From NCBI RefSeq assembly GCF_016722765.1, contig NZ_JAEQND010000020.1, forward strand, positions 1 to 64,000: a DNA stretch of 64,000 nucleotides, given 5' to 3'. Below are positions 37,140 to 46,408 of this stretch, in pieces. The notes under the pieces were generated by a model. It saw only the letters and a list, made by a program, of their open reading frames with translations, ran no database searches and had not been told where the DNA came from. Source of the DNA: Ramlibacter alkalitolerans (GTDB taxonomy: Bacteria > Pseudomonadota > Gammaproteobacteria > Burkholderiales > Burkholderiaceae_C). The translations under genes and the position numbers were made by a program. Each line of letters starts with the position of its first letter. Within the stretch, counting starts at the first letter, position 1.

Positions 37140-38021
37140 ATGGCTGCAGGCAAAGAGATACGCGGCAAGATCAAGTCGGTGGAGAACACCCGCAAGATCA
37201 CCAAGGCCATGGAAATGGTCGCCGCCTCCAAGATGCGCAAGGCGCAGGACCGCATGCGCGCGGCCCGGCCCTACAGCGACAAGGTGCGCAACATCGCCAC
37301 CAACCTCGGCAAGGCCAACCCCGAATACACCCACCCCTTCATGCGTCACAACAACGACGCGAAGGCAGCGGGCGTGATCGTGGTGTCCACCGACAAGGGT
37401 CTGTGCGGCGGCCTGAACACCAACGTGCTGCGGGCCGTGACGCAGAAGCTGCGCGAACTGCAGGAGCAGGGCGCGACGGTGCAGAGCGTCGCCATCGGCA
37501 ACAAGGGCCTGGGCTTTCTGAACCGCATCGGTGCGCAGGTGGTCTCGCACGTCACCCAGCTCGGTGACACGCCCCACCTCGAACGCCTGATCGGCCCGGT
37601 GAAGGTGCTGCTGGACCAGTACGCCGAAGGCAAGCTGAGCGCCGTGTACCTCGCGTACACCAAGTTCATCAACACGATGCGCCAGGAGCCGGTGCTCGAG
37701 CAGTTGCTGCCCCTGTCGGCCGACAAGATGCAGGCCGAATCGAAGGCGGCGGGTGGCGAGCCGGGCTGGGATTACATCTACGAGCCGGACGCCAAGTCCG
37801 TGATCGACGACCTGCTGCTGCGGTACGTCGAGGGTCTCGTCTATCAGGCGGTCGCCGAGAACATGGCCTCCGAACAGTCGGCCCGCATGGTCGCCATGAA
37901 GGCGGCCACGGACAACGCCGGCAACCTGATCGGCGAACTCAAGCTGGTCTACAACAAGACGCGCCAGGCGGCGATCACGAAGGAACTTTCGGAGATCGTG
38001 TCGGGTGCCGCCGCGGTTTAA
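37140..38021 (+). CDS. atpG: ATP synthase F1 subunit gamma
   Basis: The rotating central shaft. The 293-residue product shows the N-terminal helix ([23 protein letters not shown]) and the C-terminal helix ([20 protein letters not shown]), the two family signatures. AAGGAAC ribosome binding site. Confidence 0.97.
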   Translation: MAAGKEIRGKIKSVENTRKITKAMEMVAASKMRKAQDRMRAARPYSDKVRNIATNLGKANPEYTHPFMRHNNDAKAAGVIVVSTDKGLCGGLNTNVLRAVTQKLRELQEQGATVQSVAIGNKGLGFLNRIGAQVVSHVTQLGDTPHLERLIGPVKVLLDQYAEGKLSAVYLAYTKFINTMRQEPVLEQLLPLSADKMQAESKAAGGEPGWDYIYEPDAKSVIDDLLLRYVEGLVYQAVAENMASEQSARMVAMKAATDNAGNLIGELKLVYNKTRQAAITKELSEIVSGAAAV

Positions 38022-38040
38022 ATATTCGGAGCAAAGGTAA

Positions 38041-39450
<1,410 letters not shown>

Positions 39451-39454
39451 TCCG

Positions 39455-39515
39455 GTTGAGCGTTGAGCGTTGAGGGTTCAGCGTGAACCCCCCGCTCAAC
39501 GCCCGACGCTCAACG
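39455..39515. repeat. Tandem heptamer and palindrome between atpD and atpC
   Basis: Three tandem units GTTGAGC, GTTGAGC, GTTGAGG are followed by the perfect palindrome GGGTTCA-GCG-TGAACCC and then two CGCTCAACG units in the opposite sense. The whole spacer can fold into one or two hairpins. Confidence 0.8.
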
Positions 39516-39525
39516 CACAACGAAC

Positions 39526-39954
39526 ATGGTCGATACCACCCATACCATCCACGTCGACGTGGTGAGTGCCGAGGAGCAGATCTTCTCGGGCGAGGCGCGC
39601 TTCGTCGCGCTGCCCGGGGAGGCCGGCGAACTGGGCATCTATCCGCGCCACACGCCGCTGATCACGCGCGTGAAGCCCGGCTCGGTGCGCATCGAGCGGG
39701 CCGACGGCAACGAGGAATTCATCTTCGTGGCCGGCGGCATCCTGGAAGTGCAGCCGAACCGCGTGACCGTGCTGACCGACACCGCCATCCGCGGGAAGGA
39801 TCTGGACGAGGAAAAGGCCAACGAGGCCAAGCGTGCCGCCGAAGAGGCGCTGCGCAATGCCAAGAGCGAGATCGACATCGCCCGCGCCCAATCCGAGCTT
39901 GCCGTCGCCGCCGCCGAGATGGCGGCGCTGCGCAAGTACCTGCGCAAGAAATAA
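39526..39954 (+). CDS. atpC: ATP synthase F1 subunit epsilon
   Basis: Epsilon couples rotation and can inhibit ATP hydrolysis. The 142-residue protein has the beta-sandwich ([17 protein letters not shown]) and the C-terminal helical pair that carries the inhibitory function. A terminator follows about 65 bases later. No clear ribosome binding site is seen before the ATG; the upstream repeats occupy that space. Confidence 0.96.
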   Translation: MVDTTHTIHVDVVSAEEQIFSGEARFVALPGEAGELGIYPRHTPLITRVKPGSVRIERADGNEEFIFVAGGILEVQPNRVTVLTDTAIRGKDLDEEKANEAKRAAEEALRNAKSEIDIARAQSELAVAAAEMAALRKYLRKK

Positions 39955-40021
39955 GAAGAACCGAGAAGAAGAACAACACCGCTTTCCCGAAACAAGAACG
40001 CGCTAAAAACCCGCGCACTGC

Positions 40022-40050
40022 AGCCCCGGTCGAAAGGCCGGGGCTTTTTT
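40022..40050 (+). terminator. Rho-independent terminator of the atp operon
   Basis: An 8-bp stem AGCCCCGG / CCGGGGCT with the loop TCGAAAGG is followed by TTTTTT. On the opposite strand there is no U-tract, so it serves the atp operon only. Confidence 0.92.
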
Positions 40051-40065
40051 ATTGTTCGAGGGGAA

Positions 40066-40156
40066 GTAGGCTGGTGGTGAACCGCGAAGCGCGTGAACCC
40101 CAGCGATGCGCGGAGCGCTGGGGTTCACGCGCTGACGCGGTTCACCACCAGCCTAC
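40066..40156. repeat. Palindromic repeat family B, copy 3
   Basis: The most regular copy. The 16-base ends GTAGGCTGGTGGTGAA and TTCACCACCAGCCTAC are perfectly complementary, and the inner arms AACCCCAGCG and CGCTGGGGTT also pair. It lies between the atp terminator and the convergent ybdD gene. Confidence 0.92.
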
Positions 40157-40176
40157 GCAGTGAACCGCCGCCAGAG

Positions 40177-40386
40177 TCAGCAGCACCGCCCGCTGCTCTT
40201 CCCCCCATACCGCCGCTCGATCGCCCACGCGCTGTACGCCTCGCGCGTCATCACGGGCTGCCCGGGGTGCGTCGCTTCGGCATGCGCGAGATAGCGCTCG
40301 TAGTCGGGCATGCCGAAGACCTGGCGGCAGGCGGAGCAGAAGTCCCGCCAGCGCGGGGACCTCTGTTCCTGTGCTTCGATCATCAT
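40177..40386 (-). CDS. ybdD: YbdD/YjiX-family small protein (DUF466)
   Basis: A 69-residue cytoplasmic protein with the conserved pattern GMPDYERYLAHAEATHPGQP and the C-terminal ERRYGGKSSGRCC. Relatives are nearly always encoded after cstA or btsT and affect pyruvate uptake. The ATG at 40386 overlaps the cstA stop (ATGA); the adjacent ATG at 40383 is also possible. It ends just before repeat B copy 3. Confidence 0.92.
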   Translation of the reverse strand: MMIEAQEQRSPRWRDFCSACRQVFGMPDYERYLAHAEATHPGQPVMTREAYSAWAIERRYGGKSSGRCC

Positions 40387-42452
40387 TCCCCGCCACCGCC
40401 GGCCGGCGCGAAGCCGGACGGGATCTCGCGCGCGGTGGGCCGCGTGTCGCGCAGCGCCTTCAGGCAGGTGCGGGCCGCGAAGAAGCACATCGCCAGCACC
40501 AGCAGCACGAACAGCCCGCAGACCACCGCGTCCACGTAGTTGTTGAAGGCCACCCGCTGCATTTCGGCGATCGACTTGGCCGGCGCCAGCACCTTGCCTT
40601 CCGCGGCGGCGGCACTGAACTTCTCGGCCAGCGCCAGGAAGCCGATCTTCGGATCCGGATGGAAGATCTTCTGCACGCCCGCGGTCAGCGTGGTGACCAG
40701 CAGCCAGGCGGTCGGGACCAGCGTGACCCAGACGTAGCGCTCGCGCTTCATCTTCACCAGCACCGTGGTGCACAGCAGCAGCGCGATGCCGGCCAGCATC
40801 TGGTTGCCCACGCCGAACAGCTGCCACAGGCTGTTGATGCCGCCCAGCGGATCGATCACGCCCTGGTACAGGAACCAGCCCCACAGGCCCACGCACAGGC
40901 CGGTGCACAGAAGGTTGGAGGCGAGGTTGTCGGTGTCGCCCAGCGGCCGGTACACGTGCCCCAGCATGTCCTGGATCATGAAGCGGCCCACCCGCGTGCC
41001 GGCGTCGACGGCCGTGAGGATGAACAGCGCCTCGAACAGGATCGCGAAGTGGTACCAGAAGGCCATCATCGCCTGCCCGCCGAGCGCCGAGCCGAGGATC
41101 TGCGCCATGCCCACTGCAAGCGTCGGCGCGCCGCCGGCCCGCGCCAGGATCGTGCTCTCGCCGATGTCGCGGGCCACCTGCGTGATCGCTTCCGGCGTGA
41201 TGACGAAGCCCCAGCTGGAGATCACCTGTGCGGCCTGCAGCGGCGTGGTGCCGACGATCGCCGCCGGCGCGTTCATCGCGAAATAGATGCCGGGTTCCAG
41301 CACGCAGGCGGCGGTGATCGCCATCAGCGCGACGAAGGACTCCGTCAGCATGCCCCCGAAGCCGATCAGGGGCATGTGCGATTCCTTCTCCACCATCTTG
41401 GGCGTGGTGCCCGAGGAGATCAGCGAGTGGAAGCCGGAGACGGCGCCGCAGGCGATGGTGATGAAGAGGAAGGGGAACAGCTTGCCGGAGAACACCGGGC
41501 CGGTGCCGTCGACGAAGCGCGTGACGGCCGGCATGGCCAGGTCGGGCGCGACGAAGTAGATGCCCAGCGCCAGCCCCGCGATGGTGCCGATCTTGAGGAA
41601 GGTGCTCAGGTAGTCGCGCGGCGCGAGCATCAGCCACACCGGCAGGCTGGCGGCCACGGCGCCGTAGATGATCATCGCCCAGGCGATCTGCGTGCCCGTG
41701 AGGGTGAACGCCGGGCCCCAGGTCGGGCTCTCGGCGATGCTGCGGCCGAAGACGATCGCCAGCATCAGCAGCACCACGCCGAAGACGGAGGCTTCGCCGA
41801 CGCGTCCCGGACGGATGACGCGCATGTACACGCCCATCAGCAGCGCGATCGGGATGGTCGCCGCGATCGTGAACATGCCCCAGGGACTGGAGGTCAGCGC
41901 CTTGACCACCACCAGCGCCAGCACGGCCAGGATGATGATCATGATGGCCAGCACGCCCACTAGCGCGAACGAGCCGGGCACCGGGCCCAGCTCCATGCGG
42001 ATCAACTGACCGAGCGACTTGCCGTCGCGCCGCGTGGCGACGAACAGCACGATGAAGTCCTGCACCGCGCCGGCGAGCACCACGCCCACCAGGATCCACA
42101 GCGTGCCCGGAAGGAAGCCCATCTGGGCTGCGAGCACCGGGCCCACCAGCGGCCCGGCCCCGGCGATGGCGGCGAAGTGATGGCCATAGAGCACCCACTT
42201 GTTGGTGGGCACGTAGTCCATGCCGTCGTTGTGCCGGATGGCCGGCGTGATGCGCATGTCGTTCAGGCGCAGCACCCGGTGGGCGATGAACTGGCCGTAG
42301 AAGCGGTACGCGATCAGGTACACGCACAGGCCTGCGGTCACCAGCCACACGGCGTTGACGGGTTGGCCGCGACTGAGCGCCAGTGCCCCGAAGGACAGCG
42401 CCCCCAGCAGCCCGATGGCCGCCCATCCCACGAGGGATTTCACTCTTGCCAC
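40383..42452 (-). CDS. cstA: CstA/BtsT-family pyruvate or peptide transporter
   Basis: A large inner-membrane transporter of 689 residues with about 16-18 hydrophobic helices. In E. coli the homologues take up pyruvate or peptides during starvation. HFAAIAGAGPLVGPVLAAQMG and SGFHSLISSGTTPKM are family hallmarks. The GTG at 42452 has AAGGAG 6 bases upstream, and upstream in-frame ATGs lack one. It forms a coupled pair with ybdD. It is divergent from glyoxalase I. No BtsSR-type sensor pair is in the window. Confidence 0.95.
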   Translation of the reverse strand: MARVKSLVGWAAIGLLGALSFGALALSRGQPVNAVWLVTAGLCVYLIAYRFYGQFIAHRVLRLNDMRITPAIRHNDGMDYVPTNKWVLYGHHFAAIAGAGPLVGPVLAAQMGFLPGTLWILVGVVLAGAVQDFIVLFVATRRDGKSLGQLIRMELGPVPGSFALVGVLAIMIIILAVLALVVVKALTSSPWGMFTIAATIPIALLMGVYMRVIRPGRVGEASVFGVVLLMLAIVFGRSIAESPTWGPAFTLTGTQIAWAMIIYGAVAASLPVWLMLAPRDYLSTFLKIGTIAGLALGIYFVAPDLAMPAVTRFVDGTGPVFSGKLFPFLFITIACGAVSGFHSLISSGTTPKMVEKESHMPLIGFGGMLTESFVALMAITAACVLEPGIYFAMNAPAAIVGTTPLQAAQVISSWGFVITPEAITQVARDIGESTILARAGGAPTLAVGMAQILGSALGGQAMMAFWYHFAILFEALFILTAVDAGTRVGRFMIQDMLGHVYRPLGDTDNLASNLLCTGLCVGLWGWFLYQGVIDPLGGINSLWQLFGVGNQMLAGIALLLCTTVLVKMKRERYVWVTLVPTAWLLVTTLTAGVQKIFHPDPKIGFLALAEKFSAAAAEGKVLAPAKSIAEMQRVAFNNYVDAVVCGLFVLLVLAMCFFAARTCLKALRDTRPTAREIPSGFAPAGGGGE

Positions 42453-42570
42453 TTCCTGCTCCTTCCGATACGGATCGTGAAAAATCATTCTCCGCCCCGC
42501 CCGGTCGAGCAAGTTTGACGAAAGGACAAGAAAGCGCCGGCCGCGCGAATTGGGAACAATGCAGGCCACC

Positions 42571-43107
42571 ATGGCCGCATTCACCGAAACCCTGCCCGGC
42601 GTCGCCGCCGAAGCACCCGCGCAGACGCGCGGCTTCCGCCTGAACCACTCCATGCTGCGCGTGAAGGACCCCGCGGTGTCGCTGGACTTCTACACGCGGG
42701 TGTTCGGCATGCGCGTGCTGCGCAAGCTGGATTTTCCCGAGATGAAGTTCTCGCTGTACTTCCTGGCCCGGCTCGAAGGCGACGAAGCGGTGCCGCAGGA
42801 CGCCGGCGAGCGCCTGGTGTGGACCTTCAGCCAGCAGGGCATCCTGGAGCTCACGCACAACTGGGGCACCGAGGACCAGCCGGAGTTCAGGTACCACGAC
42901 GGCAACGCGCAGCCCCAGGGCTTCGGCCACATCTGCTTCGCCGTGCCGGACCTGGCCGCCGCGATCCGCTGGCTCGACGACAACCAGGTGCCCTACGTGA
43001 AGCGGCCGGAGCAGGGGAAGATGAAGGACATCGCCTTCGTGAAGGACCCCGACGGCTACTGGATCGAGATCCTGCAGCCGGAACTGGTCGCCGACCTGGG
43101 ACGGTAG
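42571..43107 (+). CDS. gloA: Lactoylglutathione lyase (glyoxalase I), zinc-class-like
   Basis: Converts the hemithioacetal of methylglyoxal and glutathione to lactoylglutathione. The 178-residue form is longer than the E. coli enzyme (135) and resembles eukaryote-type glyoxalase I. Metal ligands are visible as His (LNHSMLRVKD), Glu (ILELTHNWG), His (GFGHICFAV) and Glu (YWIEILQP). The start is uncertain between ATG 42571 and ATG 42559. Confidence 0.92.
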   Translation: MAAFTETLPGVAAEAPAQTRGFRLNHSMLRVKDPAVSLDFYTRVFGMRVLRKLDFPEMKFSLYFLARLEGDEAVPQDAGERLVWTFSQQGILELTHNWGTEDQPEFRYHDGNAQPQGFGHICFAVPDLAAAIRWLDDNQVPYVKRPEQGKMKDIAFVKDPDGYWIEILQPELVADLGR

Positions 43108-43437
43108 CTGGTGCGGCGTTCGCAAGCGTAGGGAAAGGCGATGCCACGGCAAGCGATTGCGTTGCGGTGCCGCGCTGCGCTGCGTGCCCTCCGGTCCGGC
43201 GCAGGACGGCTTTGTCCGCCTCACTCCATGTCCCCCGGCGCGGTTGAGAGCACGGGCCTTGGCCGATGCGGCGCCCGCGCCTCCTCCTTGACTTCCGGAG
43301 TCGGACAAAGCCGTCCTGCGCCTGCGGCGTTGCATGGGGGAGCAGCCGCTGCCCCGGGGTCAGCCAGGGAGCGGCGCTACGATGCTCCTCAGGGGGCCGG
43401 ATCGGAGGCGACGTTGCCCCGTTCAGGCGCGGCGTTC
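43108..43437. other. 330-base non-coding gap with a 21-bp perfect inverted repeat
   Basis: No frame here has coding character. The main feature is a pair of perfect 21-base arms, 43198-43218 and 43302-43322 (GGCGCAGGACGGC... facing ...GCCGTCCTGCGCC), separated by 83 bases. Further short GC palindromes lie to the right (43340-43380). It separates the convergent gloA and NAD(P)HX dehydratase genes. No transposase remnant is visible between the arms. Confidence 0.8.
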
Positions 43438-44310
43438 TCAGCCCGCGTGCAAGGCGTTCATGAGTGCCGGCACCTGCGCCGGCAGTTCGCGCGCCAGATA
43501 TCCCAGCGTTCCGTGCTGCTGCGCGAGCGCCTGACCCGCCCGCGCGTGCAGGGCCACGCCCCACACGGCCGCCTGCTCGGGCGCGCAACCCCGGGCCGCC
43601 AGCCCCGCGATGAGCCCGGCCAGCACGTCCCCGGAGCCGGAGGTGGCGAGCCCCGGCGCCTGCGAGCGGTGGGTCCAGCTGCGGCCGTCGGGCGTGGCGA
43701 CGCAGGTGGTCGCGCCCTTGAGCGCCACCACCGCGTTCCAAGCCGCGGCGTGGCGGCCGGCGCAGGACTGCGGCTCCTCCTGCAGGTCTTCCTTCGCCGC
43801 GCCGGTGAGGTGCGCCATCTCGCCCGCGTGCGGGGTCAGGATCACCGGCTGGGCAAAGCGAGGCGTCAGCTTCACGAGGTCCATCGCCAGCGCATCGAGC
43901 ACCACGACCGCCTGCCGGAACAGCGGCAGCACGGCCTGCACGAAGGCGATTGTCGACTGCGGGCCGATCATGCCGGGCCCGATCACCACCGCGCCGAGCG
44001 AGGACGCGACCGCTTGCAGCGCCGGCAGGCCGAACAGCGTCGGCGCGCCTTCCGAGCCCTCGGGCAGGGCGATCACGCGCGCTTCGGGCACGGCCGCCGC
44101 GACGGGCGTGGCCACCGACTGCGGCGTCGCGATCACCAGCTTGCCGGCGCCGGCCCGCAGCGCCGCCGTCGCGGCGAGGATGGCTGCGCCCGGCATTTCG
44201 CGGCTGCCCGCCAGCACCAGCACGCGGCCACGATCCTCCTTGTCGGCATCGGCGTCCGGCTGCGGCAGCGGCCAGGCGCGCAGGAGCGGGTCGTCGACGG
44301 CCAGGCTCAT
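43438..44310 (-). CDS. nnrD: ADP-dependent NAD(P)H-hydrate dehydratase
   Basis: Repairs hydrated NAD(P)H using ADP. The 290-residue protein is the C-terminal half of the bifunctional Nnr protein, standing alone without the epimerase domain. Ribokinase-like motifs are VLVLAGSREMPGAAILAA, LTPHAGEMAHL and the catalytic GLATSGSGDVLAG. It lies 52 bases from the downstream end of the phosphatase gene and may be cotranscribed. Confidence 0.93.
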   Translation of the reverse strand: MSLAVDDPLLRAWPLPQPDADADKEDRGRVLVLAGSREMPGAAILAATAALRAGAGKLVIATPQSVATPVAAAVPEARVIALPEGSEGAPTLFGLPALQAVASSLGAVVIGPGMIGPQSTIAFVQAVLPLFRQAVVVLDALAMDLVKLTPRFAQPVILTPHAGEMAHLTGAAKEDLQEEPQSCAGRHAAAWNAVVALKGATTCVATPDGRSWTHRSQAPGLATSGSGDVLAGLIAGLAARGCAPEQAAVWGVALHARAGQALAQQHGTLGYLARELPAQVPALMNALHAG

Positions 44311-44362
44311 TCGACGACCCTCCGTCCTGCGGACTGCGGGATTCGCCTTGCGGTCCGGCGGC

Positions 44363-45124
44363 TCATGGCTTGGGCGCGCCGGGCACGTCCTTCTCCGCCG
44401 TCACCGGGGCGCCGGCCTCGAGCAGCGGCGCCACGAAGTTGACCAGGTGCGGCTGCAGGCAGCGCGCCGCGTCGTCGAGCTGGTAGGACGTGACGGCGCA
44501 GTTCGGCACGTCGCCCAGCTTGTCGATCGCCAGGATCTGCGCCTCGTCCAGGTTCTCCAGCAGGTAGCGCATGCAGTTGACGATCACCTGGTGCGCCACG
44601 ACCAGCACGCGTTCGCCGCCGTGCTCGCGCGTCATCATCTCGGTCAGGCTGCGCAGCCGCAGGATCACGTCGCACCAGCTCTCGCCGCCGGGCGGGCGGA
44701 AGTAGAACTTGCCGACGTGCCCGCGCTGGTCGTTCAGCTCGGGATACTTCTGCTGGATGCCGAACTTGGTCAGGCGGTCCAGGATGCCGAATTCCTTTTC
44801 GCGCAGCCGTTCGTCGACGCGCAGGCGCACGTCGGCGCCGGTGCGCAGCCCCGCTTCCTCCAGGATCAGCCCCGCCGTGTGGCGCGCCCGCACATACGGC
44901 GAACACAGGACGACCTGCGGGCGCTGGCCCGTCGGCAGTTCGCCGAACCAGCGGCCCAGGGCGCGCGACTGCTCCACGCCGAGGGCCGACAGCGGCACGT
45001 CGATGTCGCGGTGCTCCACGTCGATCAGCGCGTGGCCGGCCGCCTCGGCGGCGTCACGCGCAACGTTGCCGGCGCTCTGTCCGTGGCGGACAATCCAGAG
45101 GGTGCGGGGCCAGGGATCACTCAT
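44363..45124 (-). CDS. Histidine phosphatase family protein
   Basis: A phosphoglycerate-mutase-like phosphatase of 253 residues. The phosphohistidine motif is VRHGQSAGN near residue 16, and the second histidine lies in VVAHQVIVNC. RVDERLREKEFG supplies the glutamate. Length and motifs fit a general phosphatase rather than a glycolytic mutase. The substrate is unknown. Confidence 0.88.
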   Translation of the reverse strand: MSDPWPRTLWIVRHGQSAGNVARDAAEAAGHALIDVEHRDIDVPLSALGVEQSRALGRWFGELPTGQRPQVVLCSPYVRARHTAGLILEEAGLRTGADVRLRVDERLREKEFGILDRLTKFGIQQKYPELNDQRGHVGKFYFRPPGGESWCDVILRLRSLTEMMTREHGGERVLVVAHQVIVNCMRYLLENLDEAQILAIDKLGDVPNCAVTSYQLDDAARCLQPHLVNFVAPLLEAGAPVTAEKDVPGAPKP

Positions 45125-45205
45125 GGTCTTCTCGGGCTTTTCCCCAATGCTGCCGCAGGCGCGGTCCGCCGTGGGGCGCGCCGGCCCCGCGACTGGCGCA
45201 TCCGC

Positions 45206-45231
45206 ACCACTCCGGGTCTGTCCGGAGTGGT
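45206..45231. promoter_or_regulatory. 10-bp dyad upstream of ABC binding-protein gene
   Basis: ACCACTCCGG and CCGGAGTGGT form a perfect inverted repeat with a 6-base loop, 79 bases before the ATG of the binding-protein gene and on the far side of the divergent phosphatase. It may be an operator or a transcript hairpin. There is no U-tract. Confidence 0.4.
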
Positions 45232-45310
45232 ATGCACGGTCGAGCAGGAGTAGGCTTGGCTGCAAACCGCCGCTCCAGACGGCCGTCCGCTCGTTGTGAG
45301 GAGGTCCCCC

Positions 45311-46408
45311 ATGCGCATTCTTGCCTGCGCGCTGCTGCTTGCCGCAGCGCCAGCCCTGGCCCAGGAAATCATCGTCGGCCAGTCCGCCCCGCTGACCGGC
45401 GGCAACGCCGAACTCGGCAACGACATCCGCAACGGCGCCCTGGCCTATTTCCACAAGGTCAACGAGGCCGGCGGCATCGCCGGCGCGAAGATCAAGCTGG
45501 TGACGCTGGACGACCACAACGAGACGAAGCTCTCGGCGGAGAACGCGAAGAAGCTGGTGGAGGAGAACAACGCCGTCGCGCTGTTCGGCTTTGCCTCGTC
45601 CACGCTCAGCATCCCCGCCATGCCGCAGGTGGTCGAACACAAGGTGCCCTTCTTCGCGCCTTTCACCGGCGCGGACACCATCCGCAAGCAGAACGAGTAC
45701 GTCTACACGGTGCGTGCCACCTATGCGGACGAGATCGGCAAGATCATCAACTTCTGGGGCAACCTCGGCAACACCAAGGTCACGGTGCTGCACTACGACG
45801 ACACGGTCGGCAAGCAGAACTTCGAGACGGTCGCCGAGGTGCTGAAGAAATTCAACCGCACGCCGGTGTCGGTGGCCATCAAGCGCAACGCGGAGGTCAC
45901 AGAAGCCAACGTGCGCGCGGTCGTCGCCTCCGACCCCAACGTGCTGGTCGTGACCACGCTCTATGCGCCGGCGGCGCAGATGCTCAAGAAGCTCAAGGCG
46001 CAGGGCCGCGTCTACATGACGACCAGCCTGTCCTTCGCCGGCGCCAGCCAGCTCGCCAAGGCGCTCGGCCCCGACGCCTCCGGCGTCTCGGTGGCGATCA
46101 CCGTGCCGACGCCGCGCTCGCACGCGGTGGCGGTGGTGCGCGAGTGCAACGAGGCGTGGACCGGTTCCGGCCAGAAGGAGCTGATGTCGGTGACGGCGCT
46201 CGAGTCCTGCATCGCCGCCAAGGTGCTGACCGAAGGCATGCGGCGCGCCGGCAGCAACGTCACGCGTGCCTCGCTGCACAAGGCGCTGTCGGCGCTCGGC
46301 CGCTTCGACACGGGCGGCTACGTCGTCGACTTCAAGCCCAATTTCCGCCACGGCGGCAGCTACGTCGGCATGGCGCTGCTCAAGCCCAACGGCGAAGTGC
46401 GCGAGTAA
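45311..46408 (+). CDS. Orphan ABC transporter substrate-binding protein, LivJ/K-like
   Basis: A 365-residue periplasmic binding protein with an 18-residue Sec signal (cleavage after ALAQ) and the family start IIVGQSAPLTGGNAELG. A GAGGAGG ribosome binding site precedes the ATG at 45311. No permease or ATPase gene is nearby, so it must use a transporter encoded elsewhere or act as a sensor. It has a Sec signal, unlike the Tat-type protein at 20705. Confidence 0.9.
   Translation: MRILACALLLAAAPALAQEIIVGQSAPLTGGNAELGNDIRNGALAYFHKVNEAGGIAGAKIKLVTLDDHNETKLSAENAKKLVEENNAVALFGFASSTLSIPAMPQVVEHKVPFFAPFTGADTIRKQNEYVYTVRATYADEIGKIINFWGNLGNTKVTVLHYDDTVGKQNFETVAEVLKKFNRTPVSVAIKRNAEVTEANVRAVVASDPNVLVVTTLYAPAAQMLKKLKAQGRVYMTTSLSFAGASQLAKALGPDASGVSVAITVPTPRSHAVAVVRECNEAWTGSGQKELMSVTALESCIAAKVLTEGMRRAGSNVTRASLHKALSALGRFDTGGYVVDFKPNFRHGGSYVGMALLKPNGEVRE

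Noticed and set aside
40022-40050. Bidirectional terminator serving ybdD as well as atpC
   Set aside because: The hairpin has a U-tract only on the plus strand; the ybdD side shows no T-run.
43108-43437. A gene in the gloA-nnrD gap
   Set aside because: Open frames there are short, run across the inverted-repeat arms, and show no start signal or family resemblance.
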